A DNA stretch of 64,000 nucleotides from an uncultured Carboxylicivirga sp. (GTDB lineage Bacteria; Bacteroidota; Bacteroidia; Bacteroidales; Marinilabiliaceae). Under the pieces are notes generated by a model that saw only the letters and a program-made list of their open reading frames with translations, was not told the DNA's origin and searched no databases. Every line of letters begins with the position of its first letter. Within the stretch, counting starts at the first letter, position 1. The stretch spans positions 5,642,001 through 5,706,000 of the forward strand of contig NZ_OY771430.1 of assembly GCF_963674565.1 (NCBI RefSeq). The letters are read 5' to 3'. A program made the translations under genes and the position numbers. Below, in pieces: positions 9,864 through 20,294 of this stretch.

Positions 9864-12800
9864 CTACTTGATATTATTGGCTTTATATGAAGTAGGGCTT
9901 TCACCTTTAATCTCTTTAAAAATTCGTCCAAAATAGCTTACGTCGTTGTAACCTGTTTTATAGGCTATTTCGCTTACTGTTAAATCACTTTGTAATAGTA
10001 GCTCTGAGGCTTTATTTATCTTTATGGTTTTCACAAACTCTGAAGTGCTCAGGTTTACAATTTTCTTGAGCTTAATATGCAGAAGTGATCTACTAATACC
10101 GGCTTCTTTAGTAAACTGAGTCACATCAAAGTTTGGATTATCCATATTATCAATTACTATTTGCGTTAGCTTCGAGATAAAGTTTTGATCTTTATTATTC
10201 AGGTGGTTTTCAAACTGATCGATGTTACCTTTTGATATAAAATGTTCTTTCAACCTATTACGAGATTGGATTAAGTTGCTAATTAGTATATCCACCTCTT
10301 TTAAGTTAAACGGCTTTGGTAGATATAAATCGGCACCCAATTGCAAAGCCTCCAGCTTATTATTCATATTTGCTTTAGCTGTTAATAGAATTACTGGTAT
10401 ATGTGAGGTACTTATTTCGTTTTTAATTTCTTTGCATAACGCCATACCGTCCATTTCGGGCATTATGATATCTGAAATAATCAAGTCAGGTAGTTCTTTG
10501 AGTGCTTTTCTTAATGCTGCTTTACCGTTCTCTGCCCATATAACATTATAGTTTTCTGAAAAATGATCTTTTAAAAAGGTAAGCAGATCTATGTTATCCT
10601 CCACGATCATTATTTTCCATTTGTTCTCATTAGTTATATCTTCTGTAGCAAAAGTGTTGTCCTGTAAATCATCCAGTATTACGCTCTGATTGATGGAAAT
10701 TTTTTTGTTACCTTCAATTTGTTCACCCCGATAATCTTCTGTTGTATGAGTTATGAGTGGAAGATAGAGATCAATGGTAGTTCCTTCTCCTTCGGTGCTT
10801 TTCAATTGTAATTCACCTTTCAAAAAATTCACAAGTGTTTTAACATAGGATAGACCAATGCCTGTACTCGTTAATAACTGGTTATCATGTGAGTTGTGAA
10901 AGAAGGGGTCGAAAACTTTATCAACTATATTAGATGGAATGCCGTAGCCTGTATCTTCAAATCTTAAATGCATTGTTTTTTTATGAAGATGATTGGTTAT
11001 AATGTCAATACTCAGACTTATCATGGACATATCATCAGAGTTTTTAATTGAATTGGAAAGCAAATTAGTACATATTTTTTCCAACTTATCTGCATCAAAA
11101 TAGCATTCGAATGAAGCAGTACTGGTAATAAATTGATGATTGATGTTTTTCTTATTAAATAGTGTTATAAAAGCTTCAAATGTATCTTTCAAATATATGA
11201 TGATATCACCTTTTTTCAATTGCAAATCAAGATGTGAGTTTTCAACTTTCCTGAATTCTATCAATTGCTCAATTAAAATGTGTAATCGGGTAGCATGTTT
11301 TTTAATGATAAGAAGAGCTTTATTATTTTTTAATGCCGGGTTGATATCGTTCACCATTTTATCAATGTTGGCAATAATAAGAGTTAACGGTGTCTTCAAC
11401 TCGTGTGATATATTGGTGAAAAAGTTCAGCTTATGTTGATTCAATTCTTTGATTTTCTCTTTTTCCATCCGTTCGATGGCTATTGCAGCCTTTTCTTTAT
11501 TTCGTAGTTTTACAAAATAACTGTAAAGCAACAGCAGTCCAATCATAATAATAAAGTAGGAGATAAGGGCATATATGGTAAGGTATATTGGTGGTCTGAC
11601 TATTACTTTAATGGTTGCATAATTAGTAGACCAGGTGTTATCGTTGTTGGATGCTTTTACATTAAATGTATACTCGCCATGGGGTAGGTTGGTATATGTG
11701 GCATTTTTTTGATTCCCAATGTAGTTCCAGTCTTTGTCGAATCCTACTAATTGATAAGCGAATGAGTTACTTCCTTTGGAGAAGAAGTCGATAGTTGAAA
11801 ACTCAAAAGTAATTACGTTCTGATTGAAGTTAAGTGTAACCTGTTCAGTATATTCTATTTGTTTCTCAAGGATTTTTCCCTCCTGAGGGCGAATAATATT
11901 ATTAAATAGTTTAAAGTTGCTTAAATATGGGATTGGTGTATTCAAATTAGTAGCGATGCTATCAGGATGAAAATAGGTAACTCCGTAGATTGAACCAAAA
12001 AAGATAAAGTTTTCCTGATTTTTGTAATATGATTTAAAGTTAAATTGATTGTGCGACAAGTTGTGCGACAGGTTATAAGTATTAATACTGTGGGTTTCAA
12101 TATCGAATCTGGCAATACCGTTGTTGGTACTTAGCCATAGATTATTTTTGTATTCCACAATACCATACACAGTGTTGTTGGGAAGTCCGTTGGAAGAATC
12201 GAATATTTCAAATTGGGCTGAGTCCTGATTGAGCCTTAGTAGCCCATTATTTAATGTACCAGCCCAAATTGTTCCATTGGCATCTTCACAGATGGATATG
12301 ATTCCGGGCTTTTGAACTTCAGCGACTTTACCTGAGTATGTGAAACGTTTTATCTCATGCGTATCTTTTGAGAGTTTAAATAATTCAACATTACTCATAA
12401 TTGCAAACCACAAATCACCTTTTGAGTCTTGTTTTATTTCATAAATAAAGCGGTTTCTAAAAATTTCAGGTTTAAACAATTTGAAGGTATGAGTGCGTTC
12501 ATCAAATGTATATAAGCCACGTTGGGTTCCAATCCATAGAGTGTCTGTATTGTCTTTAGTGATGCTGTATACTGAGTTGTTGAGAGTGGATGCAGTATAG
12601 TTTTTGTCAGGATAGAAATATTCGAAGCTACCTGTTTTACTATCGTAACGATTTAAGCCTCCCAGAAAAGTACCAATCCAGAAAATCCCGTTTTTATCTT
12701 CATAAATTGAATGTATATTGTTTGAGGAAAGTCCTTTATTAATCCCTGTGTGCGTAAGAGTTTTGAAAGTATTATCATTTGTATTCCAGATACTGATACC

Positions 12801-13916
12801 TTTATCTTCAGAGGCAAACCAAAGTTTATGATGTTTATCTTCAATGATCTGACTTACTGCTTTTCCAAAGAATTCAGAATTACGAGTGTTTGGTACAATA
12901 GTTTTAAATTTTTGAAGTCCCGGTATTGTGTAGTTAACTCCTCCAAAATAGGTTCCAATCCAGATAATATTTTCACGACCACAGTAGATCGAGTAAATAG
13001 CTTTATCATTAAGTTTTGAGGGATCAGGTATAGATGAGTGTTCGTAATGTTTTAACGAATCTTCAGTTTTATTATAAATAAAAATCCCCGATTCTGTTCC
13101 TAACCAGATATTGCCGTTATAATCTTCTTCGATATCTCTGATCATGTTTGATTCAAGGGTATTATTCTCATACAGTGGTGTAATTATTTTTGTTTGATTC
13201 TTTGTAATATCGAAATGGATCAGGCCGTGTTTATTAGTTCCCAACCAGATATTATTTTCACTATCAACAAATATATCCGATAAGTTATTGGTTAAACTAA
13301 TATTGTTACTTAGCGTTTGGTATTCGCTAAGCACTTCGCCATAATAATTAATCATATAGAGGTTTGAGGTGGTTATAACTAATAAAACATCCTCTTTAAA
13401 CGGAATCACCTTTAATGTATTAGGTGATGTGAATACCATACTAATCTTATCATCACTGTATTGAAATACACCCCGAATTGTAGTAAATAAAATACTTTTG
13501 TCTTTTCCTTTACAGATATTCAGAACATTACCAACGTTACGGTTTTCGTACTTTAGAGCTTTGAATATATCTTTTTCTTTTATGTACAGATTCAAACCCA
13601 TACTAGTCCCAATTAAAAGATTTCCATCATGGTTAATTTCCAGGCAATTGATTCTGTCTCCACTTAAAGAATTGGGATCATTACTTTGTGAATAGTAGGA
13701 TATTATTTTTGAACCGTCATATTTATTTAGACCTTCACGACTACCAAACCACATAAAACCATCCTCATCCTGAATAATAGAAAAAATGGTGTTGTTCGAT
13801 AGACCATCCTTTGATGTGATCTTCTCAAAGGTTATAGCACTTGCTCCAAACGTGATGAAGCCAGCCACAAATATGATCAGTATTCTTAATGTATAATTTC
13901 CCCCCATTTGATACAA
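9864..13916 (-). CDS. Hybrid two-component system regulator (HTCS) of PUL A
   Basis: This is a single-protein sensor and transcription factor that typically detects an oligosaccharide in the periplasm and activates a neighbouring PUL. In order: a signal peptide or membrane anchor at residues 1-28, many two-component-regulator propeller repeats with WIGT/WFGS strings across about 30-690, a Y_Y_Y domain at about 700-774, a transmembrane helix at about 779-802, a histidine kinase with H838 in SHELKTPL, the HATPase region, a receiver domain with phospho-acceptor Asp1149 in SDIIMPEMDG, and an AraC-type helix-turn-helix at the C-terminus. The length of 1350 residues is normal for the class. It is divergent from the susC gene at 14224 and most likely controls it. 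The second in-frame ATG, three codons in, is also possible as start. Confidence 0.93.
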   Translation of the reverse strand: MYQMGGNYTLRILIIFVAGFITFGASAITFEKITSKDGLSNNTIFSIIQDEDGFMWFGSREGLNKYDGSKIISYYSQSNDPNSLSGDRINCLEINHDGNLLIGTSMGLNLYIKEKDIFKALKYENRNVGNVLNICKGKDKSILFTTIRGVFQYSDDKISMVFTSPNTLKVIPFKEDVLLVITTSNLYMINYYGEVLSEYQTLSNNISLTNNLSDIFVDSENNIWLGTNKHGLIHFDITKNQTKIITPLYENNTLESNMIRDIEEDYNGNIWLGTESGIFIYNKTEDSLKHYEHSSIPDPSKLNDKAIYSIYCGRENIIWIGTYFGGVNYTIPGLQKFKTIVPNTRNSEFFGKAVSQIIEDKHHKLWFASEDKGISIWNTNDNTFKTLTHTGINKGLSSNNIHSIYEDKNGIFWIGTFLGGLNRYDSKTGSFEYFYPDKNYTASTLNNSVYSITKDNTDTLWIGTQRGLYTFDERTHTFKLFKPEIFRNRFIYEIKQDSKGDLWFAIMSNVELFKLSKDTHEIKRFTYSGKVAEVQKPGIISICEDANGTIWAGTLNNGLLRLNQDSAQFEIFDSSNGLPNNTVYGIVEYKNNLWLSTNNGIARFDIETHSINTYNLSHNLSHNQFNFKSYYKNQENFIFFGSIYGVTYFHPDSIATNLNTPIPYLSNFKLFNNIIRPQEGKILEKQIEYTEQVTLNFNQNVITFEFSTIDFFSKGSNSFAYQLVGFDKDWNYIGNQKNATYTNLPHGEYTFNVKASNNDNTWSTNYATIKVIVRPPIYLTIYALISYFIIMIGLLLLYSYFVKLRNKEKAAIAIERMEKEKIKELNQHKLNFFTNISHELKTPLTLIIANIDKMVNDINPALKNNKALLIIKKHATRLHILIEQLIEFRKVENSHLDLQLKKGDIIIYLKDTFEAFITLFNKKNINHQFITSTASFECYFDADKLEKICTNLLSNSIKNSDDMSMISLSIDIITNHLHKKTMHLRFEDTGYGIPSNIVDKVFDPFFHNSHDNQLLTSTGIGLSYVKTLVNFLKGELQLKSTEGEGTTIDLYLPLITHTTEDYRGEQIEGNKKISINQSVILDDLQDNTFATEDITNENKWKIMIVEDNIDLLTFLKDHFSENYNVIWAENGKAALRKALKELPDLIISDIIMPEMDGMALCKEIKNEISTSHIPVILLTAKANMNNKLEALQLGADLYLPKPFNLKEVDILISNLIQSRNRLKEHFISKGNIDQFENHLNNKDQNFISKLTQIVIDNMDNPNFDVTQFTKEAGISRSLLHIKLKKIVNLSTSEFVKTIKINKASELLLQSDLTVSEIAYKTGYNDVSYFGRIFKEIKGESPTSYKANNIK

Positions 13917-14016
13917 TATATTTACGCTACTTATTGACGAAGAATAATGTGATTTAAATTAGTCAATTCTTATTGATTTTAATTGGTACTAGTATTGTGA
14001 ACTAATATAATAAATA

Positions 14017-14024
14017 CAAAAATA
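14017..14024 (-). promoter_or_regulatory. Candidate -7 element for the PUL A regulator
   Basis: TATTTTTG on the minus strand fits the Bacteroidota -7 consensus TAnnTTTG and lies about 100 bases upstream of the regulator start. No TTG -33 element stands at 17-23 bases, so support is weak. Confidence 0.3.
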
Positions 14025-14183
14025 TAAATCTGTGTTGCTATTATAGCCTTAACCTGTTGGTATCAAAGATGTTTTAATAGAACTATTGTTTAAATATCCG
14101 TACCTATTGTTTAATTTGCTGTTCGGGAAACATCTAATCCAAATCTAAAGACATTTGTAACAATGGCTGATCATGTGTCGCTC

Positions 14184-14191
14184 TATATTTG
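14184..14191 (+). promoter_or_regulatory. Candidate -7 element for the PUL A susC
   Basis: TATATTTG exactly fits TAnnTTTG and ends 32 bases before the susC ATG. The nearest upstream TTTG is at 14154-14157, 26 bases away, longer than the usual 17-23. This would suit an activator-dependent promoter controlled by the divergent hybrid regulator. Apart from this and the opposing candidate at 14017-14024, I see nothing else in the 307-base divergent gap 13917-14223. Confidence 0.45.
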
Positions 14192-14223
14192 AACTCGATG
14201 TTTTATCAGTTAAATAACCGTTT

Positions 14224-17200
14224 ATGAAAAAAAATCGTTTGTTAATTTTCCTTTTTATGTTGATGGGTTTTCAATTGTATGCCCAGGAAATTCAAATAAA
14301 AGGTAAAGTTGTTGATGATACAGGAGTTGCCATACCTGGTGTATCAATTCTTGTAGTGGGTACACAAAATGGTACCATAACAGATATGGATGGGTATTAT
14401 AATTTGAATGCACCATCAAACGGAAAACTTGAGTTTAGATTTATCGGTTTTAAAGACGAGATTATTGAAATTAATAATCGTACAATGATAGATGTGGTTC
14501 TTCAGAATGAACTTACTGAGCTGGACCAGGTTGTTGTTGTTGGATACGGAACCGTTAAGAAAAGTGATTTGACCGGGTCTGTTGTTTCCTTATCTAAGGA
14601 TGATTTAAACGAAGGAGTTACTGCAAATGTAAACCAAATGTTGTCTGGTCGGGCTCCCGGAGTTCAGGTTTATCAGAATAGTTCAGAACCTGGTGGTGGT
14701 GTTAATATACAGATTCGGGGAGTCAGTTCTATTACAGCTGGGAATGAACCTCTTTATGTTATTGATGGATTACCGGTTGATAACTCTTCACCTATTGCAG
14801 GGTCAGGTACCGGGTTTGGTAGTAATCTAAATCAGCGAAATCCATTGAATTCGATAAATCCAAATGATATAGCTTCCATCGAAGTTTTGAAAGATGCTTC
14901 GGCTACAGCTATTTATGGTTCGCGGGGAGCAAATGGTGTTATCATGATCACTACCAAAAAAGGTAGTTCAGGCGATATGAAAGTGAACTATGATGCCTAT
15001 TATGGTATGCAATATGTTGCCAAAAAAATGGAAGTGTTGAGTGCTGAAGATTATATGACTGTATTAAATGAGTTATTGGATGCTGGTGCCGTTAATGCAA
15101 CTGAAGATGAAAGAGTTGATGGTATTTCAAATGGTGGAACCGACTGGCAGGATGAGGTAATGCGTCAGGCACCGGTTCAGAGTCATAATCTTTCTTTCTC
15201 GGGAGGTAGTGATAAGTCGAAATACTATGCATCTTTTGGATATTTTAGCCAGGATGGTGTTGTTATTTGCTCTGGAATGGAACGATATACTGCCCGTTTG
15301 AATATGGAAAGTGAATTGGCCAAACGTTTTAAACTGGGAGTAAATATGAATGCCAGTTATGTGTCTGATGACCTTATTTTATCAGGTGTAGTGCCAAACG
15401 AACAATCAGGTGTGATTAGTTCTGCTTTAGATTTTGATCCAACTTTATCAGTGAAAGATGAAGATGGTAATTACTCTGTTTCTCCTTTTATTACAAAAGA
15501 TAATCCTGTTGCCATTGCAAATGGCAAAGATGCTCGTCAAAAAACATTCAGAACATTTGGTACTGTTTATGGTGAATATTTTGTTATGCCAGAGTTATCT
15601 GTAAAATTGAATATCGGGGGGGATATTTCTGCATCAAAAAAAGATGTTTTTGTGGATGATCAAACTATTGATGGTAGAGATAACAATGGTATTGGAACAG
15701 TAATCACCGGATTCGTGTATAATTATTTGGCAGAATTGACGGCTAATTATAACAAAACTTTTAATGAGAATCACTCAATTAATGTGGTTGCAGGTGCAAC
15801 AACACAAAAATTCTTCATTGAACGAGTAAATACTTCGGCTAAGAACTTTGTCTCATTATCAACCGGAACTAACAGTTTGCAATCGGGTAGTCAGGAGACT
15901 TTTTCCATAAATACAAGCAATATTCCCTCTACATTGTTATCCTACCTGGGTAGGGTAAATTATAATTTTAAAGATAAGATCTTATTAACAGGTACGATAC
16001 GTGCAGATGGTTCGTCTAAGTTCGGTGAGAACAATAAGTTTGCTTATTTCCCATCTGGTGCTTTGGGATGGAAATTAAATAATGAGCCATTTATAAAAGA
16101 TCTGAATACTTTTAGTACATTAAAATTGAGAGCCAGTTGGGGACAAACAGGTAATCAGGCAATTGGTAATTTTAATTCTTTAACTACCTTCAGTCAAAGT
16201 GGCACCATGATATATGGTGATAACCAATATGTTACCATGGCTCCAACCCGTATGGCCAATCCTGATTTAAAATGGGAAACTACCACACAAACAAACATTG
16301 GTATTGATGCAGGTGTTTTAAAAGGCAGAATTTCTGCTTCGGTTGATTGGTTTAACCGTAAAACAACTGATTTGTTATTATCGGTACCTGTTCCATCTCA
16401 AACAGGATTTACATCACGATTGGAAAATGTTGGATCTGTTGCCAATAAAGGATGGGAGTTTGCATTAACATCGCGAAACCTAACCAAACGTTTTAAATGG
16501 ACAACCAGCTTTAACTTGTCAACGATCAAGAATGAGGTAATGGATATTGGTAATCTTGAAGAGATTATAATGGGATCGCTTCAGTTTACCTCTCAGATTT
16601 CTATTATTCGTCCGGGTGAGCCAATGAATAGCTATTATGGACACGAAATCATTGGAGTATGGCAAGAAGGTGACGACTTTTCTGTATCCAATCAGAATCC
16701 ACAGCCGGGTGACTGGAAATACAAAGACCAGCTTACAGTTGATACTGATGGCGACGGAATAGCTGATGCTGCAGATGGAACAATCAATGCTGACGATAAA
16801 GTGTTGTTGGGTTCTCCATTCCCAAGTTTCACATGGGGAATAACAAACGATATGTCGTTTAAAAACTTTAATTTAAGTTTTAATATTCAGGGAGTACATG
16901 GCGTATCGTTACTTAACAATACAAGAGTTGATTCATATTATCCGATTAACTTCAGACGTAACAAACTGGCAGATGCTTATTTAAACAGATGGACACCAAT
17001 GAATCCGACTAATGAGTATGCTTCATTTATTAATCCTAGTTCTCAGGGGTCAAACAGTGTTAATTCACGAACTGTTGAAGATGCTTCATTTATCAAGTTG
17101 CAGAATGTTACACTAACCTATAATGTTCCGGTTAAAGGAGATGTATTTAAAGCATTGAGTGTTTATGTGTCGGGTACAAACCTGATTACAATAACCGATT

Positions 17201-17319
17201 ACTCAGGTATGGATCCGGGTGCCAATGTAACAGGTACAAGTGCTAATGCAGTACGTGTTGATTACGACCCATATCCAATGGCTAGAACATTTTCATTAGG
17301 TGTTAATGTTGGTTTTTAA
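14224..17319 (+). CDS. SusC/RagA-type TonB-dependent transporter, PUL A
   Basis: This is an outer-membrane beta-barrel importer for oligosaccharides, powered through TonB and working as a lidded complex with SusD. A signal peptide (ending LYAQ) is followed by a carboxypeptidase-regulatory-like domain at about residues 25-95 (IKGKVVDDTGVAIPGVSI), then a TonB-box-like stretch (LDQVVVVGYGTVKKSDLTGSV lies here, at about 101-121) and the plug domain with LYVIDGLPVDNSS and VLKDASATAIYGSRGANGV. The rest is barrel. The length of 1031 residues is usual. There is no STN domain, which agrees with control by a hybrid regulator rather than by sigma/FecR. The susD partner begins 19 bases after the stop. 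Confidence 0.96.
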   Translation: MKKNRLLIFLFMLMGFQLYAQEIQIKGKVVDDTGVAIPGVSILVVGTQNGTITDMDGYYNLNAPSNGKLEFRFIGFKDEIIEINNRTMIDVVLQNELTELDQVVVVGYGTVKKSDLTGSVVSLSKDDLNEGVTANVNQMLSGRAPGVQVYQNSSEPGGGVNIQIRGVSSITAGNEPLYVIDGLPVDNSSPIAGSGTGFGSNLNQRNPLNSINPNDIASIEVLKDASATAIYGSRGANGVIMITTKKGSSGDMKVNYDAYYGMQYVAKKMEVLSAEDYMTVLNELLDAGAVNATEDERVDGISNGGTDWQDEVMRQAPVQSHNLSFSGGSDKSKYYASFGYFSQDGVVICSGMERYTARLNMESELAKRFKLGVNMNASYVSDDLILSGVVPNEQSGVISSALDFDPTLSVKDEDGNYSVSPFITKDNPVAIANGKDARQKTFRTFGTVYGEYFVMPELSVKLNIGGDISASKKDVFVDDQTIDGRDNNGIGTVITGFVYNYLAELTANYNKTFNENHSINVVAGATTQKFFIERVNTSAKNFVSLSTGTNSLQSGSQETFSINTSNIPSTLLSYLGRVNYNFKDKILLTGTIRADGSSKFGENNKFAYFPSGALGWKLNNEPFIKDLNTFSTLKLRASWGQTGNQAIGNFNSLTTFSQSGTMIYGDNQYVTMAPTRMANPDLKWETTTQTNIGIDAGVLKGRISASVDWFNRKTTDLLLSVPVPSQTGFTSRLENVGSVANKGWEFALTSRNLTKRFKWTTSFNLSTIKNEVMDIGNLEEIIMGSLQFTSQISIIRPGEPMNSYYGHEIIGVWQEGDDFSVSNQNPQPGDWKYKDQLTVDTDGDGIADAADGTINADDKVLLGSPFPSFTWGITNDMSFKNFNLSFNIQGVHGVSLLNNTRVDSYYPINFRRNKLADAYLNRWTPMNPTNEYASFINPSSQGSNSVNSRTVEDASFIKLQNVTLTYNVPVKGDVFKALSVYVSGTNLITITDYSGMDPGANVTGTSANAVRVDYDPYPMARTFSLGVNVGF

Positions 17320-17338
17320 TCTTTTAATAAGGAATAAA

Positions 17339-18814
17339 ATGAAAAGAACGTATCATATAATAACAATTTTTATTCTGGTGTTGTCACTGTTTTCATGCGA
17401 AGACTACCTGAAAGAGACACCACCCAGTGAATTGTCTCCCGAAACATTTTTAGCAACTCAGGAAGGTGTAGAAGCTCTTTTAAATAATGCTTATGTACCC
17501 TTTAAGTTTAATCAGGGTTTTCATGCGGAAGTGTCTGAGTGTTATGAATATTGTGGTGATATTCTGTTTCAGACCGGTGGAGGTATGAATAAAAACTTTA
17601 TCCTTCATTCCCAGTTCCAGTGGTCAGCATCCGAGTGTGTTGCCACATCAGCTATATGGAATCCTAAATATCGGGTTATTCGTAATGCAAATATTATTAT
17701 TGATAATATTGAAAATATTGTTGATGAGGATCTTAGAGTTCAATATCTTGCAGAAGCAAGATTTTTAAGAGCAGCCTCATACTATTATTTATATGAAGCT
17801 TATGGTCCGGTACCACTACGCAGAACATCTGTTGATGATCCTGAATTGCCCCGGGCTTCTGAGGAGGAAATTCAATCCTTTATCGTTACCGAATTGAATG
17901 CTTCAGTTGATGATTTGCCATTCCCAGGAACAGAACTTTATGGTAAAGCCACCAAAGGTGCTGCATTAGGCTACCTCACTCGTTTCTATATGTTGATTAA
18001 AGATTGGGAAAATGCAGCTGCAACAGCAAAACGTGTGATGGATCTGAATTATTATGAGCTCTTCGGGTCTTATCGAGATTTGTTTAAGGTAGAAAATGAG
18101 CCTGATAAGAATTCTGAGAATAAAGAAATGATTATGGTTTCGCCATGTACAAATGTTGACTTTGGTAACAGCATTTCAGCCTGTGCTATGCCTCCAGGCT
18201 TTCATTACACTGATAAGATACCCGAATTTGAAGCTGTCGGCTTAGCTAACTGGGCTTCTCAATTCAGATTCTATGATTCTTTTATCGAAACATTTGATAA
18301 GGAAAAAGACGGGCGTTTTGAGCTTATTTTTGATCAGTATGTAAATCAGGCTGGAGTTACTGTTGATCTTACTTTAAATGCCAACAACCTTCGTTCACTA
18401 AAATACTTTGATAATACCGCAACTGCAGCTCAGCATGGAAATGATTTTCCTTTGTTACGGTATGCCGATATTTTGATGTTGCGGGCTGAAGCTTTAAATG
18501 AATTAAATGGTCCTACTGCAACAAATGTAGCTTTATTAAATGAGGTGTTGAATCGTGCCGGTTTGGATGATATTGATGAAAATGATTTTACTAAAGAGAC
18601 CTTAAGAGATTTTATTTTGGCAGAAAGAGGCAAAGAGTTTTATTATGAAGGTTTACGCCGTACAGATCTGATTCGTCATGGTAAATTAATTTCTAAAGCC
18701 ATAGAGCGGGGAGTAACGGCTGCAAAAGATTACCATATTTTGTATCCAATACCACAGGCTGAGATTGATGCTAACAGCAATATCTCACAGGAAGATCAGA
18801 ATACAGGATATTAG
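17339..18814 (+). CDS. SusD/RagB-type glycan-binding lipoprotein, PUL A
   Basis: This is the surface lipoprotein lid of the SusC transporter and binds the glycan. The signal ends in LFSC (Cys at about residue 19), followed by an acidic EDYLKETPPSEL segment that is typical of surface-exported Bacteroidota lipoproteins. The helical SusD fold is shown by AEARFLRAASYYYLYEAYGPVPL in the N-terminal half and by LLRYADILMLRAEALNEL and ERGKEFYYEGLRRTDLIRHG near the C-terminus. The length is 491 residues. I chose ATG 17339 because the lipoprotein signal starts there; an in-frame start at 17300 would overlap the susC end and add a non-signal stretch. It is co-transcribed with susC. The target glycan cannot be read from the sequence. 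Confidence 0.95.
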   Translation: MKRTYHIITIFILVLSLFSCEDYLKETPPSELSPETFLATQEGVEALLNNAYVPFKFNQGFHAEVSECYEYCGDILFQTGGGMNKNFILHSQFQWSASECVATSAIWNPKYRVIRNANIIIDNIENIVDEDLRVQYLAEARFLRAASYYYLYEAYGPVPLRRTSVDDPELPRASEEEIQSFIVTELNASVDDLPFPGTELYGKATKGAALGYLTRFYMLIKDWENAAATAKRVMDLNYYELFGSYRDLFKVENEPDKNSENKEMIMVSPCTNVDFGNSISACAMPPGFHYTDKIPEFEAVGLANWASQFRFYDSFIETFDKEKDGRFELIFDQYVNQAGVTVDLTLNANNLRSLKYFDNTATAAQHGNDFPLLRYADILMLRAEALNELNGPTATNVALLNEVLNRAGLDDIDENDFTKETLRDFILAERGKEFYYEGLRRTDLIRHGKLISKAIERGVTAAKDYHILYPIPQAEIDANSNISQEDQNTGY

Positions 18815-18826
18815 TAATTCATAAAG

Positions 18827-18874
18827 GAAGAGGGTCCGAATATAGCTAAGTCCATATTGGATTCCTCTTCTTAC
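18827..18874 (+). terminator. Probable terminator after susD, PUL A
   Basis: GAAGAGG at 18827-18833 pairs with CCTCTTC at 18864-18870, with further imperfect pairing inward. The T run after it is poor. It may reduce, rather than stop, transcription into the GH43 and sulfatase genes. Confidence 0.5.
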
Positions 18875-19059
18875 TCTCATTTCAAAATCTGTTTTTACAA
18901 AATCATAATGATTTATTTCTATACAGAAATGAAAGGGGACTCAGCATTTTTGTTTCAAAGATAAATGTAATCTGATTTTTGCTTTTAATGGTCATACAAT
19001 GAGTGGTTTGTATTGATTTTGTGGCCTTTGAAATGTGAAAATGTTAATGAAGCGATTGA

Positions 19060-20244
19060 ATGAATAAAATTGTAAGTATAGTATTGTTATCAGCTGTTTT
19101 TTATGCATGTAATGTTTCTTCTAAGGCAAAGAAGAATACTGAAGAAGGAATTAGACAGGCGATGTCAGTTGACGAGATAAAGGCTGGTTTAGCATCTCAT
19201 AATAAAGCACTTTTTATTAAAGAGCATTGGATAAGAGATCCTTATATCGTTTTAGGTCCGGATGATTATTATTATTTGACTGGAACTACGCCTAATCCGG
19301 GAGATGAGAGAGAGCAAACTGATCCATATAATAATGGGCTTTATAAAACCAGCATTGTTGGATATAAAGTACAGTTATGGCGAAGCAAAGATTTGATTGA
19401 CTGGGAGTATCTTGGTACACCCTATACTTTAGATGATTCTTACAGAAAACAAATGGGATTGAATGAATCAATAACGGATTGGGGTGCTGAAGATAATAAA
19501 GTCTTATGGGCGCCTGAAATTCACTGGATAAAAGATAGATGGGCTCTGGTTCATTGTCCCAAAGGTTTCAGTAGTTTGGCATTTTCATCAGGTAAAGATG
19601 TAAAAGGCCCTTGGACACATCCGATGGGCGAAGCTTTTGATAAGAAACATGACCCATCTTTATTTCAGGATGATGATGGAAGCTGGTACGCATTGTGGGC
19701 AAATACTTACATAGCTAAAATAAAAGATGATTTCTCGGGTTTTGCATCTGAGCCATATTTTATACAACCCGAAGGTAAGAGGGAAGATCCTGCCAATCCT
19801 GGAAAATACATTAGTGTAATAGGACATGAAGGGGCAACCATGTGTAAGATTGGTGGTAAATATGTATCATTTGGTACTGCATGGTCAACGGATGAGGGTA
19901 GAAAGGGGTCTTACAATCTGTATTACTGTGTAGCAGATTCAATTATGGGACATTACGGCCCACGTAAATTTGTAGGACGATTTTTGGGGCATGGAACTCC
20001 GTTTATGGATAAGCAGGGAAAATGGTGGTGTACTGCATTTTTCAATGGTGATGTGCCTCCTTTATCAGATGATAATATTGTTTCAAAGGATTTGGGCGAA
20101 ACAGCTCAGACAATAAATAAACGAGGAACAACAATAGTACCACTGGAAGTAAAAATTCTTGATGATGGTGAAATTTACATTAGAGCGATTGATCCGGAAT
20201 ACGCAACTCCAGGTCCCGATGAAAATCAAAAATTTACTAAGTGA
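19060..20244 (+). CDS. GH43-type glycoside hydrolase lipoprotein
   Basis: This is a five-bladed beta-propeller enzyme of the GH43/clan GH-F type. The signal peptide ends in VFYAC, so it is a lipoprotein. The three acidic residues expected for GH43 are visible: Asp60 in IRDPYIVLG (base), Asp198 in KHDPSLFQDDDG (pKa modulator) and Glu257 in GHEGATMC (acid). Family members remove arabinofuranose, xylose or galactose side units. The 394-residue chain has no added binding domain. It lies 50 bases upstream of a sulfatase gene and is followed by a LamG protein, apparently in one operon. An insertion around PNPGDEREQTDPYNNG, after the first blade, is unlike the shorter classical enzymes, so related propeller families are not excluded. 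The sugar specificity is unknown. Confidence 0.8.
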   Translation: MNKIVSIVLLSAVFYACNVSSKAKKNTEEGIRQAMSVDEIKAGLASHNKALFIKEHWIRDPYIVLGPDDYYYLTGTTPNPGDEREQTDPYNNGLYKTSIVGYKVQLWRSKDLIDWEYLGTPYTLDDSYRKQMGLNESITDWGAEDNKVLWAPEIHWIKDRWALVHCPKGFSSLAFSSGKDVKGPWTHPMGEAFDKKHDPSLFQDDDGSWYALWANTYIAKIKDDFSGFASEPYFIQPEGKREDPANPGKYISVIGHEGATMCKIGGKYVSFGTAWSTDEGRKGSYNLYYCVADSIMGHYGPRKFVGRFLGHGTPFMDKQGKWWCTAFFNGDVPPLSDDNIVSKDLGETAQTINKRGTTIVPLEVKILDDGEIYIRAIDPEYATPGPDENQKFTK

Positions 20245-20294
20245 TAGCCGAGTAGTGATTGATCTAAGGTGTTCACAAGAAGAACTTTAAAATC